Source of the DNA: an uncultured Clostridia bacterium
GTDB taxonomy: Bacteria > Bacillota > Clostridia > Christensenellales > Borkfalkiaceae
NCBI GenBank assembly: GCA_934249215.1
Contig: CAKQKN010000159.1
Span: forward strand, 1-21,659
Length of the DNA stretch: 21,659 nucleotides
Direction of reading: 5' to 3'
Positions within the stretch are counted from its first letter, which is position 1. Every line of letters starts with the position of its first letter. Below are positions 6,485 through 13,915 of this stretch, piece by piece. A program made the position numbers and the translations under genes. The notes under the pieces were generated by a model. It was not told the DNA's origin and did no database searches. It saw only the letters and a program-made list of their open reading frames with translations.

Positions 6485-6500
6485 GCGGAATGTATTCCGC
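6485..6500. promoter_or_regulatory. Palindrome upstream of the DUF1858 gene
   Basis: GCGGAAT and ATTCCGC flank a GT centre, a perfect 7-2-7 inverted repeat 48 bases upstream of the DUF1858 start. It is not followed by a T-tract, so an operator is more likely than a terminator. Confidence 0.4.
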
Positions 6501-6615
6501 CGTATATCGTATTGACTTTAAGTTCTTTTTTTAATCATTTTTCGGTCGGGCGCTTTTATATCTCGTCATCTCGACGTTTCGATAAGCCGCCGAACCGATT
6601 TCCGATCGGCAAAAA

Positions 6616-7707
6616 TCAGCCGATGCGTTTTCCGCAAGACGGGCAGAATTTGCTGCCGGGAGTTACGGGCTTTCCGCATTCGGGGCAAAACGTCTTTTCG
6701 GGCATGCGCTCACCGCATTCGGGGCAGAACTTGCTTCCCGCGGGAACGCTCTTTCCGCATTTCGGGCAAGCCGTCGAAGTACCGGAAGCAGTGCCACCGC
6801 CCGCAGTGCCCGTCGAACCGGAGTGCGAAGCACTCGAAGCTCCGGACGCAACGGCACCCGCCATAATACCGCCGATACCCATACCCGCGCCCATTCCGAC
6901 GCCGGCTCCCATAAACGCACCGCCCATACCGGGATTCTTGGCAGCGTCGCGCATAGCTTCCGCGGCGGCAACCTTCATCATCGTGTCGGTCGAATCTGCC
7001 ATAATGCCGTATTTAGTGCGTTCGTCGAGGGCTTTCTGAACTTCGTCGGGAACGGACATATTTTCGATCAGCAAGGTTTCAAGCTTAAGACCGAGGTTTT
7101 TAAACATGTCCTGAACTTTCGCCTTGACGATCGTCTGGAATTCCATAGTGTTTCCGGCAAGATCGAGAACGGAAACTTTACTTTCGCCGACGGCGTCGGT
7201 AAGACCGGTGATAACTGTGGTCTTGAGCCATTCCTGAATATCGCTCGTCTTGAAGCTCGAACCGGTGCCGAACAGTTCCCGCATAAACGTGGGGGCGTCG
7301 TCCACTCTGAACGAGAACGAACCGAACCCTCTCACCCTGATCACGCCGAATTCGGGATCGCGCATGATGAACGGATTCTGTGTTCCCCACTTCACGTTGG
7401 TAAACTGTTTGGTATTCACGAAGTACACGTCGAGAGTGATCGGCGTCTGGAAAGCGTATTTCCAAGAAACGAGTTTCGTAAGTATAGGAAGAATGTCCGT
7501 TTTGAGCTCGTAAAGACCGGGCGTGAAAACGTCCGCGATCTGTCCTTTGTAAACGAATATCGCGACCTGCGATTCTCTTACCGTAAGCGAGCTTTTGTCG
7601 TTTACTTCCTTACCCGAGTTTTTAAACGGATATTTGTATACCAGCGTATTTTGAGAATCGTCGCTCCATTCGATGTTTAATCTGAACAAGTTACTGAAAA
7701 GTCCCAT
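6616..7707 (-). CDS. SPFH-domain protein with C-terminal double zinc ribbon (YdjI-like)
   Basis: A 363-residue protein. Residues 1 to about 240 form an SPFH/Band-7-like domain of the virion-core/YdjI type (ESQVAIFVYKGQ, FTPGLYELKTDILP, GFGSFSFRV, LLIENMSVPDEVQKAL). A Gly/Ala/Met-rich linker follows at about 258-310. Two zinc ribbons close the protein, each with two CxxC pairs (CPKCG, CPECG, CPECG, CPSCG). It has no membrane segment, as expected for soluble or peripherally bound SPFH proteins. AAGGAG lies 8 bases before the ATG. In B. subtilis, YdjI works with YdjG to recruit PspA at damaged membrane; a zinc-ribbon membrane protein of that type lies two genes downstream, but no PspA is seen here. 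Confidence 0.88.
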   Translation of the reverse strand: MGLFSNLFRLNIEWSDDSQNTLVYKYPFKNSGKEVNDKSSLTVRESQVAIFVYKGQIADVFTPGLYELKTDILPILTKLVSWKYAFQTPITLDVYFVNTKQFTNVKWGTQNPFIMRDPEFGVIRVRGFGSFSFRVDDAPTFMRELFGTGSSFKTSDIQEWLKTTVITGLTDAVGESKVSVLDLAGNTMEFQTIVKAKVQDMFKNLGLKLETLLIENMSVPDEVQKALDERTKYGIMADSTDTMMKVAAAEAMRDAAKNPGMGGAFMGAGVGMGAGMGIGGIMAGAVASGASSASHSGSTGTAGGGTASGTSTACPKCGKSVPAGSKFCPECGERMPEKTFCPECGKPVTPGSKFCPSCGKRIG

Positions 7708-7816
7708 TATCTTACTCCTTTGATTTAAGATTCAGAACGTATCTGTCGGTTTCTTAGCTCTCGTTTTTACCCGAAACGCAACGGAACCCGCATATCCGCC
7801 CCGACATTGTACCCGT

Positions 7817-7845
7817 ATTATATCATCACGCCGTTTTTTTTTCAA
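7817..7845 (-). promoter_or_regulatory. Sigma-A promoter of the SPFH gene
   Basis: TTGAAA (7845-7840) and TATAAT (7822-7817) are separated by 17 bases that start with an A-tract. The expected start is near 7810, which leaves a leader of about 100 bases. Confidence 0.75.
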
Positions 7846-7872
7846 TTGTTTTAACGCGATTTTACAATATTT

Positions 7873-7888
7873 CGTCGCATGCGCGACG
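7873..7888. repeat. GC-rich hairpin between the GtrA and SPFH genes
   Basis: CGTCGC and GCGACG pair around ATGC. It lies about 70 bases past the GtrA stop and upstream of the SPFH promoter. No T-tract follows on either strand, so termination here would not be of the classic intrinsic type. Confidence 0.45.
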
Positions 7889-7958
7889 CAAACGCAAGAG
7901 GTTTCGCAAAAAAATCTCTGTGCAAAGCGCGTCCGTTCTTTTCGAAAGTCCCGTTCGG

Positions 7959-8507
7959 TCAGCAATCGCCGTCGACAACCGAATTGTTTTCACCGCCTTC
8001 TTTGCCGCGATCGGGGATTTCTTCGCCGCAAACTTCACCGTAGCAAACTTTGCAGTCGCCGTCCTTTTCGTCCGCACCGTTTTTCTTTTTATCCTTCCCG
8101 TCGCGGAACACAACAAACTCGTCGAACAGAAATTCGGTTACGAAATTTACGACCATCGTCAAAACGAGAATGATCGTGTCGTTCCAGCCTGCCCCTTCGA
8201 GCGCGTCGCCCCACCACAGCGAAAGCGGAGTGAACACGGCGTAAAATCCGAAAACTTTAAGCATCGCGATCGGCACGTTAGCCGCCGACTTGAACGTAAA
8301 TTTTCTATTGAACGTAAAATTCCACACCACCGAAAGCAACAGCGAAACGAGATAACACACCCAATAGTTTTTGTCCGCGCTAAGCCCGAAAACCTTTTCG
8401 GACAGAAGTTGCAACAGCTCGAACGAAACGATCTGGATAACTCCCGCCGACGCAGAGAACGCGACGAACTTCGCTATCTTTACGATTTCTTCCTTCTTCT
8501 TTCCCAT
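7959..8507 (-). CDS. GtrA-family membrane protein with Cys-containing acidic tail
   Basis: A 182-residue protein. Residues 1 to about 136 form the four-helix GtrA-like membrane domain (FVAFSASAGVIQIVSFE, NYWVCYLVSLLLSVVWNFTFNRKFTF, FGFYAVFTPLSL, ILVLTMVVNFVTEFLFDEFVVF). The family is linked to transfer of polyprenyl-phosphate-linked sugars in cell-surface glycosylation. Most members end soon after this domain. This one continues for about 46 residues with a Lys/Asp/Glu/Gly-rich tail containing Cys152, Cys155, Cys160 and a C-terminal Cys182. There is no clear Shine-Dalgarno sequence before the ATG. It lies 62 bases downstream of rsmA on the same strand. No glycosyltransferase partner is present in the window. 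Confidence 0.85.
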   Translation of the reverse strand: MGKKKEEIVKIAKFVAFSASAGVIQIVSFELLQLLSEKVFGLSADKNYWVCYLVSLLLSVVWNFTFNRKFTFKSAANVPIAMLKVFGFYAVFTPLSLWWGDALEGAGWNDTIILVLTMVVNFVTEFLFDEFVVFRDGKDKKKNGADEKDGDCKVCYGEVCGEEIPDRGKEGGENNSVVDGDC

Positions 8508-8537
8508 CTTTTTTACCGCCGTTTTATATGAAATATA

Positions 8538-8558
8538 AGGCTATAAGCCCGTTATCGC
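8538..8558 (-). repeat. 3'-flanking motif, copy F
   Basis: On the minus strand it reads GCGATAACGGGCTTATAGCC. It lies 11 bases downstream of the rsmA stop, in sense orientation. Confidence 0.6.
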
Positions 8559-8569
8559 CACGTTGATTA

Positions 8570-9445
8570 TTATTTATGCGACTTTTTACCGCCCGTGTTC
8601 CGACAAAAAGCCGTCGGAAAAACTTCCTTGATTTTCTTCGAAAGATTTGCGTAATTCTCGCAGGAAAGAGTTTCCCCGCGCGACATCGGATCGATACCGC
8701 AAGCGTTAAGAATGCCCTCGACTTCCTCGCGCCCGACCTTTAGCCATTCCTTAAGATTGTTTGCGAGCGTCTTTCTTCTCGACGAAAACGCCACACGGAC
8801 GAGATCGCGATAAACGATCGGATCGACGCCCGAAAATTTGTTTCTGTCGAAATCGATTCTGACGACCGCCGAATCCACGTTCGGCACCGGAAAGAAGTTT
8901 GCCCTTCCGACGTCCATAATCTTCACCGCGTCCGCAACTCTCCCGATTCCCGCCGTGATAGCCCCGTAATCGGGCGTTCCCGGCTCCGCGCAAATCCGAA
9001 GAGCGACTTCTTTCTGAACCATAACGACGATTCGCTTACACAGCGACGAATCCTCGATAAACTTCATAATAACGGGCGACGTGATATAATACGGAAGGTT
9101 CGCCACGAGCATATATTCCTCGCCGATCCTCGCTTCTTCCGTCGAAAGATCCTCTTTCATAATATCTCTGAAAGTGATTTCGCAGTTTTCTATCCCCGCA
9201 AGCGACTCGCCGAGCACGGGCGCAAGCGCGCGATCGATCTCGTACCCGTAAACGAATTTCGCTTTTTCGCAAAGCACTTTCGTGAGCGTTCCCGCCCCGC
9301 AACCGATTTCTATGACGGGTACGTTTCTATCGACGCCCCCCTTTTCCGCAATCGCGTAAAGAAGATTTTCGTCGCTTATAAAATTCTGCCCGTATTTTTT
9401 ACTGAATGAAAAACCGTGCTTTTTAAGCAGTTCGTTTAATCTCAT
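8570..9445 (-). CDS. rsmA: 16S rRNA dimethyladenosine transferase RsmA (KsgA)
   Basis: RsmA dimethylates two adjacent adenosines in the 3' hairpin of 16S rRNA during small-subunit maturation. The 291-residue protein shows KKYGQNFI, the SAM-binding EIGCGAGTLTKVL, the acidic YEIDRAL, and the catalytic NLPYYITSPVI, plus the C-terminal FSSRRKTLANNL segment. The ATG at 9445 follows GGAGGA with a short spacing; a TTG four codons upstream is possible but lacks its own site. It lies about 200 bases after tatD, on the same strand as metG and tatD. In Bacillus the order is metS-tatD-rnmV-ksgA; rnmV is not present between tatD and rsmA. Confidence 0.96.
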   Translation of the reverse strand: MRLNELLKKHGFSFSKKYGQNFISDENLLYAIAEKGGVDRNVPVIEIGCGAGTLTKVLCEKAKFVYGYEIDRALAPVLGESLAGIENCEITFRDIMKEDLSTEEARIGEEYMLVANLPYYITSPVIMKFIEDSSLCKRIVVMVQKEVALRICAEPGTPDYGAITAGIGRVADAVKIMDVGRANFFPVPNVDSAVVRIDFDRNKFSGVDPIVYRDLVRVAFSSRRKTLANNLKEWLKVGREEVEGILNACGIDPMSRGETLSCENYANLSKKIKEVFPTAFCRNTGGKKSHK

Positions 9446-9549
9446 ATTCCTCCGCAAAACCGTCCGCGGTTTGCCGCGATTTCAAAAAACAGACCGCACG
9501 AAATCGCAAATTTACAAAACGCGCAAGGTCGCAACCCGCAGCAAAACAC

Positions 9550-9571
9550 CCGTTATCCGACCTATAGCCCA
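9550..9571 (+). repeat. 3'-flanking motif, copy E
   Basis: CCGTTATCCGACCTATAGCC starts here. It lies 72 bases downstream of the tatD stop, in antisense orientation. The rest of the gap 9446-9643 holds short GC-rich hairpins (such as 9578-9592) but no clear promoter for rsmA. Confidence 0.6.
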
Positions 9572-9643
9572 ACTAATCGCAAAATCTTTGCGTTAAAGCT
9601 TACCCGTCGCAACACAAGCAGAAAACCGACTTACACGCAAAAA

Positions 9644-10411
9644 TCACGCGCGCTCGAACAATCTGTGAAAATTTTCTTCGGTAATTTCGGCGAGTTTTTC
9701 GACCGATATTCCGTAAATCTCCGCGAGTTTTTCGTAAACGAACGCAACGTAAGCAGGTTCGTTCACCTTCCCTCTCATCGGCACCGGCGCCATATACGGG
9801 CAGTCCGTTTCGCAAAGCACCCTGTCCGGAGGAATCGACCGCACGATATCATCCTTTTTCGCGTTTTTGAAAGTAACCGCCCCGCCGAACGCAAAATACG
9901 CCCCGCGTTTGAGATATTCTTGTGCGCTTTCCTTGCTTTCCGAATAGCAATGCATCAGAAAGCCGCGCCTGATAAGGCCTTTTTCCGCGCTTTCGCGAAT
10001 AATGTCGGTCACGTCTTTCGACGCCTCGCGCGAATGCACGATGAACGGAAAGTTTAATCCGTCCGCAATCTCTATCTGTTTTTTAAAAGCGTCTTTTTGC
10101 TTTTGTTCGTCATAAGGAAGATAGTGATAATCGAGCCCGATCTCCCCCACCGCAACACATTTTTTGCTTTGAAAAGTTTTCGAAAGTCGGTCTATAACGC
10201 CGTTATCGAACTCTTCGCAGTCGGACGGATGCACTCCGGACGCAAAATACACGCCCTCGTTTTCCTCCGCGAATCTCATCGCCTGCTCGCTCGATTCCAC
10301 ATTCCAGCCGAGCGTAACGACAGTGTTCACCCCCGCATTTTTCGCGCGGAGCAAAACTCCGTCGTCACAGGCAAACGCCTTGTCCGTCAGATGCGCATGA
10401 GAGTCTATCAT
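9644..10411 (-). CDS. tatD: TatD-family metal-dependent DNase
   Basis: A 255-residue TIM-barrel hydrolase of the TatD family, which are divalent-metal-dependent nucleases tied to DNA repair and quality control. Metal ligands and motifs are in order: DSHAHL (residues 3-8), ASGVHPSDC, VGEIGLDYHY, IVHSREA, MHCYS and ETDCPYMAP. The length is normal and no key residue is missing. Its ATG overlaps the metG stop by four bases (ATGA), so it is translationally coupled to metG and needs no separate ribosome binding site. The metG-tatD pair is a conserved Firmicutes arrangement. Confidence in the family is high; the biological substrate is not known for most members. Confidence 0.95.
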   Translation of the reverse strand: MIDSHAHLTDKAFACDDGVLLRAKNAGVNTVVTLGWNVESSEQAMRFAEENEGVYFASGVHPSDCEEFDNGVIDRLSKTFQSKKCVAVGEIGLDYHYLPYDEQKQKDAFKKQIEIADGLNFPFIVHSREASKDVTDIIRESAEKGLIRRGFLMHCYSESKESAQEYLKRGAYFAFGGAVTFKNAKKDDIVRSIPPDRVLCETDCPYMAPVPMRGKVNEPAYVAFVYEKLAEIYGISVEKLAEITEENFHRLFERA

Positions 10412-12420
10412 CTTATCACGCTTCCGTCGGGCATATCTGCGGCGGGTTCGACGATTTTTACCTTTCCGTCCGCTTCCGAGCAGAGAATCATTCCTTGACT
10501 TTCGACGCCGCGAAGCATTGCGGGTTTGAGGTTCGCCACCAAAACGACTTTTTTCCCGACCATTTCTTCGGGAGAATAATATTTTGCGATCCCCGAAGCG
10601 ACGGTGCGCGTTTCATTTCCAAGCGACAGCGTAAGTTTGAGCAGTTTGTCGCTTTTTTCGACCTTTTCGCACGCAACGACCGACGCCACACGCAGACTTA
10701 CTTTCGCAAAATCGTCTATCGAAATGAGCGAAGTTCCCGCATCTCCCTCTTTGCCGCCCGAGGCCGCCGAAGTTTTTCCGGACGCTCCCGAAGCTTTCGC
10801 CTCGGCTTTTTCTGCAGCAGCTTTGGCTTTCTTGCGCTCGGTCATCATCTTATCGACCTCGGCAAGTTCTTTCTTTATATCGATTCTCGGGAATACGGGC
10901 GCGCATGTCGAAACGCGCGTCCCCTCTTTGAGATACCCGAATTTTTTGAGCGACTCGAAATCGTTTAACCCCTCGCAACCGAAAAGCGCGAGAATTTTGT
11001 CTGGCGCAACCGTTAAGAAAGGTTTCAGAAGAAGCGCCGCGAATCTGACGCTTTCCGCAAGGTTATACAAAACGGTTTTCAATCTTTCCTTTTTGCCTTC
11101 TCTTGCGAGAATCCATGGCGTCGTTTCGTCCACGTACTTGTTCGCTCTGCCGCAGATCGCGAAAATCGCGGCGAGCGCTTCCGAAACGTTGAGTTCGTCC
11201 ATCGCCTTATCGACGATAGCGGGCGCTTTCTCGCAAACTTCGATCAGTTCGAAGTCGAATTTCTCGGTCTGCTCGGGCGCGTAAAGCACTCCGTCGAAAT
11301 ATTGATTTATCATCGCCGAAGTGCGCGACACGAGATTTCCGAGGTCGTTGCTGAGATCCGAATTTATCCGCGTCAGAAACGCTTCGTTCGTATAAACGCC
11401 GTCGTTCCCGAACGGCACGTCGCGAAGCAGGAAATACCGAAGCGCATCCGACCCGTAGCGCGAAATAATCTCAAGCGGATCTGTGAGTTCGTTTCCGATC
11501 GCGTCGGCTTTGCTCTTCGAAAGTTTATCGCCGCCGATGAGCAGCCAGCCGTGCCCGTAAACGCGTTTGGGGAGCGGAAGCCCGAGCGCCATAAGGATCG
11601 CCGGCCAGATAATGGCGTGGAATCTGATGATTTCCTTGCCCGTCATATGCACGTCGGCGGGCCAGAACGTACGGAAATTCTCGTCGTGTTCCGTTCCGTA
11701 ACCGAGCGCGCTGAGATAGTTGGTCAGCGCGTCTATCCACACGTAAACGGTGTGTTTTTCGTCGAACGAAACGGGAATACCCCACTTAACGCTCGTTCTC
11801 GAAACGCAAAGATCGGAAAGCCCGGGCTTTAAGAAATTGTTGACCATCTCGTTAACGCGCGAAACGGGCTGCAAAAACTCGGGATTGTCATCGTAAAGTT
11901 TAAGAATTTTGTCGGTATATTTCGAAAGACGGAAGAAATAACTTTCTTCTTTGTCTTTATGAACTTCTCTTCCGCAATCGGGGCATTTTCCGTCTTTAAG
12001 CTGCGAATCGGTCCAGAACGACTCGCAAGGCGTGCAGTACCACCCCTCGTATTCGGACTTATAAATATCGCCCTGATCGTAAAGTTGTTTGAATATCTTC
12101 TGCACCACAGCCACGTGATCGGCGTCCGTCGTGCGGATAAAGCGATCGTAACTTATGTCGAGCGCTTTCCAGATATTTTTCAGTTCGTCGACGAGCGGCG
12201 TGATGAATTCCATCGGCGTCACGCCCTTTTCGGCGGCTTTTTTCTCGATTTTCTGTCCGTGCTCGTCCGTTCCCGTAAGGAAGAATACCTTTTTCCCCTT
12301 CATTCGGTTATATCTTGCGAACCCGTCGCAGATTACCGTCGTATAACAAGTTCCGATCGTCCAGTGTCCGCTCGGGTAATAAATGGGCGTAGTAATATAA
12401 AAAGTATCGTTCGGTTTCAT
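10408..12420 (-). CDS. metG: Methionyl-tRNA synthetase with C-terminal tRNA-binding domain
   Basis: A 670-residue class I synthetase that charges tRNA-Met. The N-terminal Rossmann domain has TPIYYPSG and a degenerate HIGH box reading TIGT (21-24), then LTGTDEHGQKI. The zinc knuckle uses Cys129, Cys132, Cys146 and Cys149. KLSKS (299-303) is the KMSKS loop. An alpha-helical anticodon-binding domain follows, then a low-complexity Lys/Ala/Gly linker near 530-560. An EMAP/Trbp111-like tRNA-binding domain runs from about 565 to the end. AAGGAGG lies 7 bases before the ATG. A sigma-A promoter lies just upstream. No T-box was seen in the short leader. tatD overlaps its stop codon. Confidence 0.97.
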   Translation of the reverse strand: MKPNDTFYITTPIYYPSGHWTIGTCYTTVICDGFARYNRMKGKKVFFLTGTDEHGQKIEKKAAEKGVTPMEFITPLVDELKNIWKALDISYDRFIRTTDADHVAVVQKIFKQLYDQGDIYKSEYEGWYCTPCESFWTDSQLKDGKCPDCGREVHKDKEESYFFRLSKYTDKILKLYDDNPEFLQPVSRVNEMVNNFLKPGLSDLCVSRTSVKWGIPVSFDEKHTVYVWIDALTNYLSALGYGTEHDENFRTFWPADVHMTGKEIIRFHAIIWPAILMALGLPLPKRVYGHGWLLIGGDKLSKSKADAIGNELTDPLEIISRYGSDALRYFLLRDVPFGNDGVYTNEAFLTRINSDLSNDLGNLVSRTSAMINQYFDGVLYAPEQTEKFDFELIEVCEKAPAIVDKAMDELNVSEALAAIFAICGRANKYVDETTPWILAREGKKERLKTVLYNLAESVRFAALLLKPFLTVAPDKILALFGCEGLNDFESLKKFGYLKEGTRVSTCAPVFPRIDIKKELAEVDKMMTERKKAKAAAEKAEAKASGASGKTSAASGGKEGDAGTSLISIDDFAKVSLRVASVVACEKVEKSDKLLKLTLSLGNETRTVASGIAKYYSPEEMVGKKVVLVANLKPAMLRGVESQGMILCSEADGKVKIVEPAADMPDGSVIR

Positions 12421-12467
12421 ATCAAAACCTCCTTAAAGGTCCGCAAAAAGCGGTTTTCTACCGCACT

Positions 12468-12496
12468 ATTATATACCAAATAATCATGTTTGTAAA
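12468..12496 (-). promoter_or_regulatory. Sigma-A promoter of metG-tatD
   Basis: TTTACA (12496-12491) and TATAAT (12473-12468) are spaced by 17 bases. The expected start is near 12461, which gives a leader of about 40 bases ending in AAGGAGG. Confidence 0.8.
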
Positions 12497-12550
12497 ATAT
12501 AAAATCGCGAATTTAAACATAAATTAAAACATAAATCGAACCAAAATCGC

Positions 12551-12578
12551 GCATAAATCGCCGATCCGGACATAATCT
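12551..12578 (+). promoter_or_regulatory. Candidate sporulation-sigma promoter of spmA
   Basis: GCATAAA (12551-12557) and CATAATCT (12571-12578) are 13 bases apart and resemble the -35/-10 of sigma-E or sigma-G promoters, which fits known mother-cell control of spmAB. CATAAAT also occurs at 12518 and 12530. The start would fall at the spmA ATG, so the call is tentative. Confidence 0.3.
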
Positions 12579-12584
12579 TTCTAT

Positions 12585-13238
12585 ATGAACGCCGTTTTTT
12601 TTATTATATGCGCCGCGTCGCTGATTATATTATCAGTGGTTTCACCCGACTCCGCGCTCCCCGCAATGCTGTCGGGCGCAAACAAAGCGCTCACCCTCGT
12701 GTTTACGCTCGTCCCCGTATATTCGGTCTGGACGGGACTTTACAGAATTCTCGAATCTTCGGGATTTTCCGCGGCAATGGCAAAAACACTCCGACGCCCC
12801 GTCCGCTTTTTGTTCGGCAAAACGAGCGACAAAGCAACCGAATACATATCTCTCAATCTTGCGGCAAACATGCTCGGACTCGGCGGAGTCGCCACCCCGC
12901 TCGGCATAAAAGCGTGCGAAGAACTCGAAAAGACGAACACGCCCGCCGCCGCGGAACTTCTTCTCGTTCTCGCTTCCACATCTATTCAGATTCTTCCGAT
13001 GTCCGTCATATCGCTCATGATCGCTTACGGCTCGCAAAACTACCGCTCGATAATTCTCCCGGGGCTCATCGCGACTTCGATCTCGACCGTTTTCGGCGTC
13101 GTTTCTTTCAAAATCGCCGACCGAATCCGCCGTACGAAAAAAGTCGTTTCGCCGCACCCGAACGAAAAATCTTATCTTCCGCCCGCCTTTAAAACGAATC
13201 GCGCAAAACCGTCCGCACGGAAAGGAGCCGCAAATTGA
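12585..13238 (+). CDS. spmA: Spore maturation protein A
   Basis: A 217-residue membrane protein of the SpmA/nucleoside-recognition family. Hydrophobic segments at the N-terminus and middle flank the conserved LAANMLGLGGVATPLGIKA, and a second signature lies in LASTSIQILPMSVISLMIAYGS. SpmA and SpmB are needed for proper dehydration of the spore core in Bacillus. The C-terminus is basic and longer than usual (FKTNRAKPSARKGAAN). No Shine-Dalgarno sequence precedes the ATG at 12585, although it is the only sensible start by comparison with the family. The stop overlaps the spmB start by four bases. Sporulation-specific expression is inferred. Confidence 0.92.
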   Translation: MNAVFFIICAASLIILSVVSPDSALPAMLSGANKALTLVFTLVPVYSVWTGLYRILESSGFSAAMAKTLRRPVRFLFGKTSDKATEYISLNLAANMLGLGGVATPLGIKACEELEKTNTPAAAELLLVLASTSIQILPMSVISLMIAYGSQNYRSIILPGLIATSISTVFGVVSFKIADRIRRTKKVVSPHPNEKSYLPPAFKTNRAKPSARKGAAN

Positions 13239-13750
13239 ACGACGCAACCTCTTTACTTTTTCCCGCCATCATTCTGCTGACGCTGATTTACGGCGCAGTG
13301 AAAAAAGTCGATCTGTACGAATCGTTCGCTTCGGGAATAAAACAAACGCTCGACCTTCTTGTCGGGATATTTCCTTACGTCGCAACCATCCTTGTCATGA
13401 CTGAAGTCGCCTCGGCAAGCGGAGTGAGCGATTACGTCACGCAAAAACTTTTTCCCGTTTTTAATTTTCTCGGCGTTCCGCCCGAACTCACGGGACTTAT
13501 AATGCTGAAGCCGTTCACGGGGAGCGGAAGCCTCGCAATGCTATCCGAGATTTTCAAAAGGTACGGCGCAGACTCGTACGTATCCCGCTGCGCCGCCTGC
13601 ATCTTCGGTTCGTCCGAAACCACTTTTTACGTTTCCGCAGTCTACTTTTCCGCTTGCAAGAAAAAAAGCGTCGGACTTGCCGTAATCGTTTCGCTCGTCG
13701 CTTCTCTCATCGGCGCAATCGCATCCTGTCTGCTGTGCCGGATTATGTAA
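13235..13750 (+). CDS. spmB: Spore maturation protein B
   Basis: A 171-residue membrane protein of the SpmB family. It shows LTLIYGAVKKVDLYESFASG near the N-terminus, MLKPFTGSGSLAMLSEIFKRYGADS in the middle, and FGSSETTFYVSAVYF further on, all typical of the family. It works with SpmA in the spore core dehydration pathway. It starts with TTG, preceded by AAAGGAG at 7 bases, and overlaps the spmA stop in TTGA, so the two are translationally coupled. It ends 165 bases before the convergent CDF gene, and no strong terminator is visible in that gap. Confidence 0.93.
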   Translation: MNDATSLLFPAIILLTLIYGAVKKVDLYESFASGIKQTLDLLVGIFPYVATILVMTEVASASGVSDYVTQKLFPVFNFLGVPPELTGLIMLKPFTGSGSLAMLSEIFKRYGADSYVSRCAACIFGSSETTFYVSAVYFSACKKKSVGLAVIVSLVASLIGAIASCLLCRIM

Positions 13751-13871
13751 CATAAAAACCGCGCTCGCCGATAATTAAATCTCGCTCCGATAACGAAACT
13801 CCGCCGATTGTAAAGCCGATCTATCGCACTACCGCAAGCAACGAAAAACGCGCCGTAAATCCGTAAAACAG

Positions 13872-13893
13872 CCGTTAACGGACTTATAGCGCG
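13872..13893 (+). repeat. 3'-flanking motif, copy G
   Basis: CCGTTAACGGACTTATAGCG starts here. It lies 22 bases downstream of the CDF stop (antisense) and about 120 bases after spmB. Its left half is the perfect palindrome CCGTTAACGG. Confidence 0.55.
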
Positions 13894-13915
13894 ATATTTC
13901 TATTTTTTAAAGGTC

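Noticed and set aside
12445..12464. Terminator-like hairpin followed by TTTTT in the metG leader
   Set aside because: The predicted transcription start near 12461 cuts the 5' arm of the stem, so it could not form in that transcript. No T-box sequence was found either.
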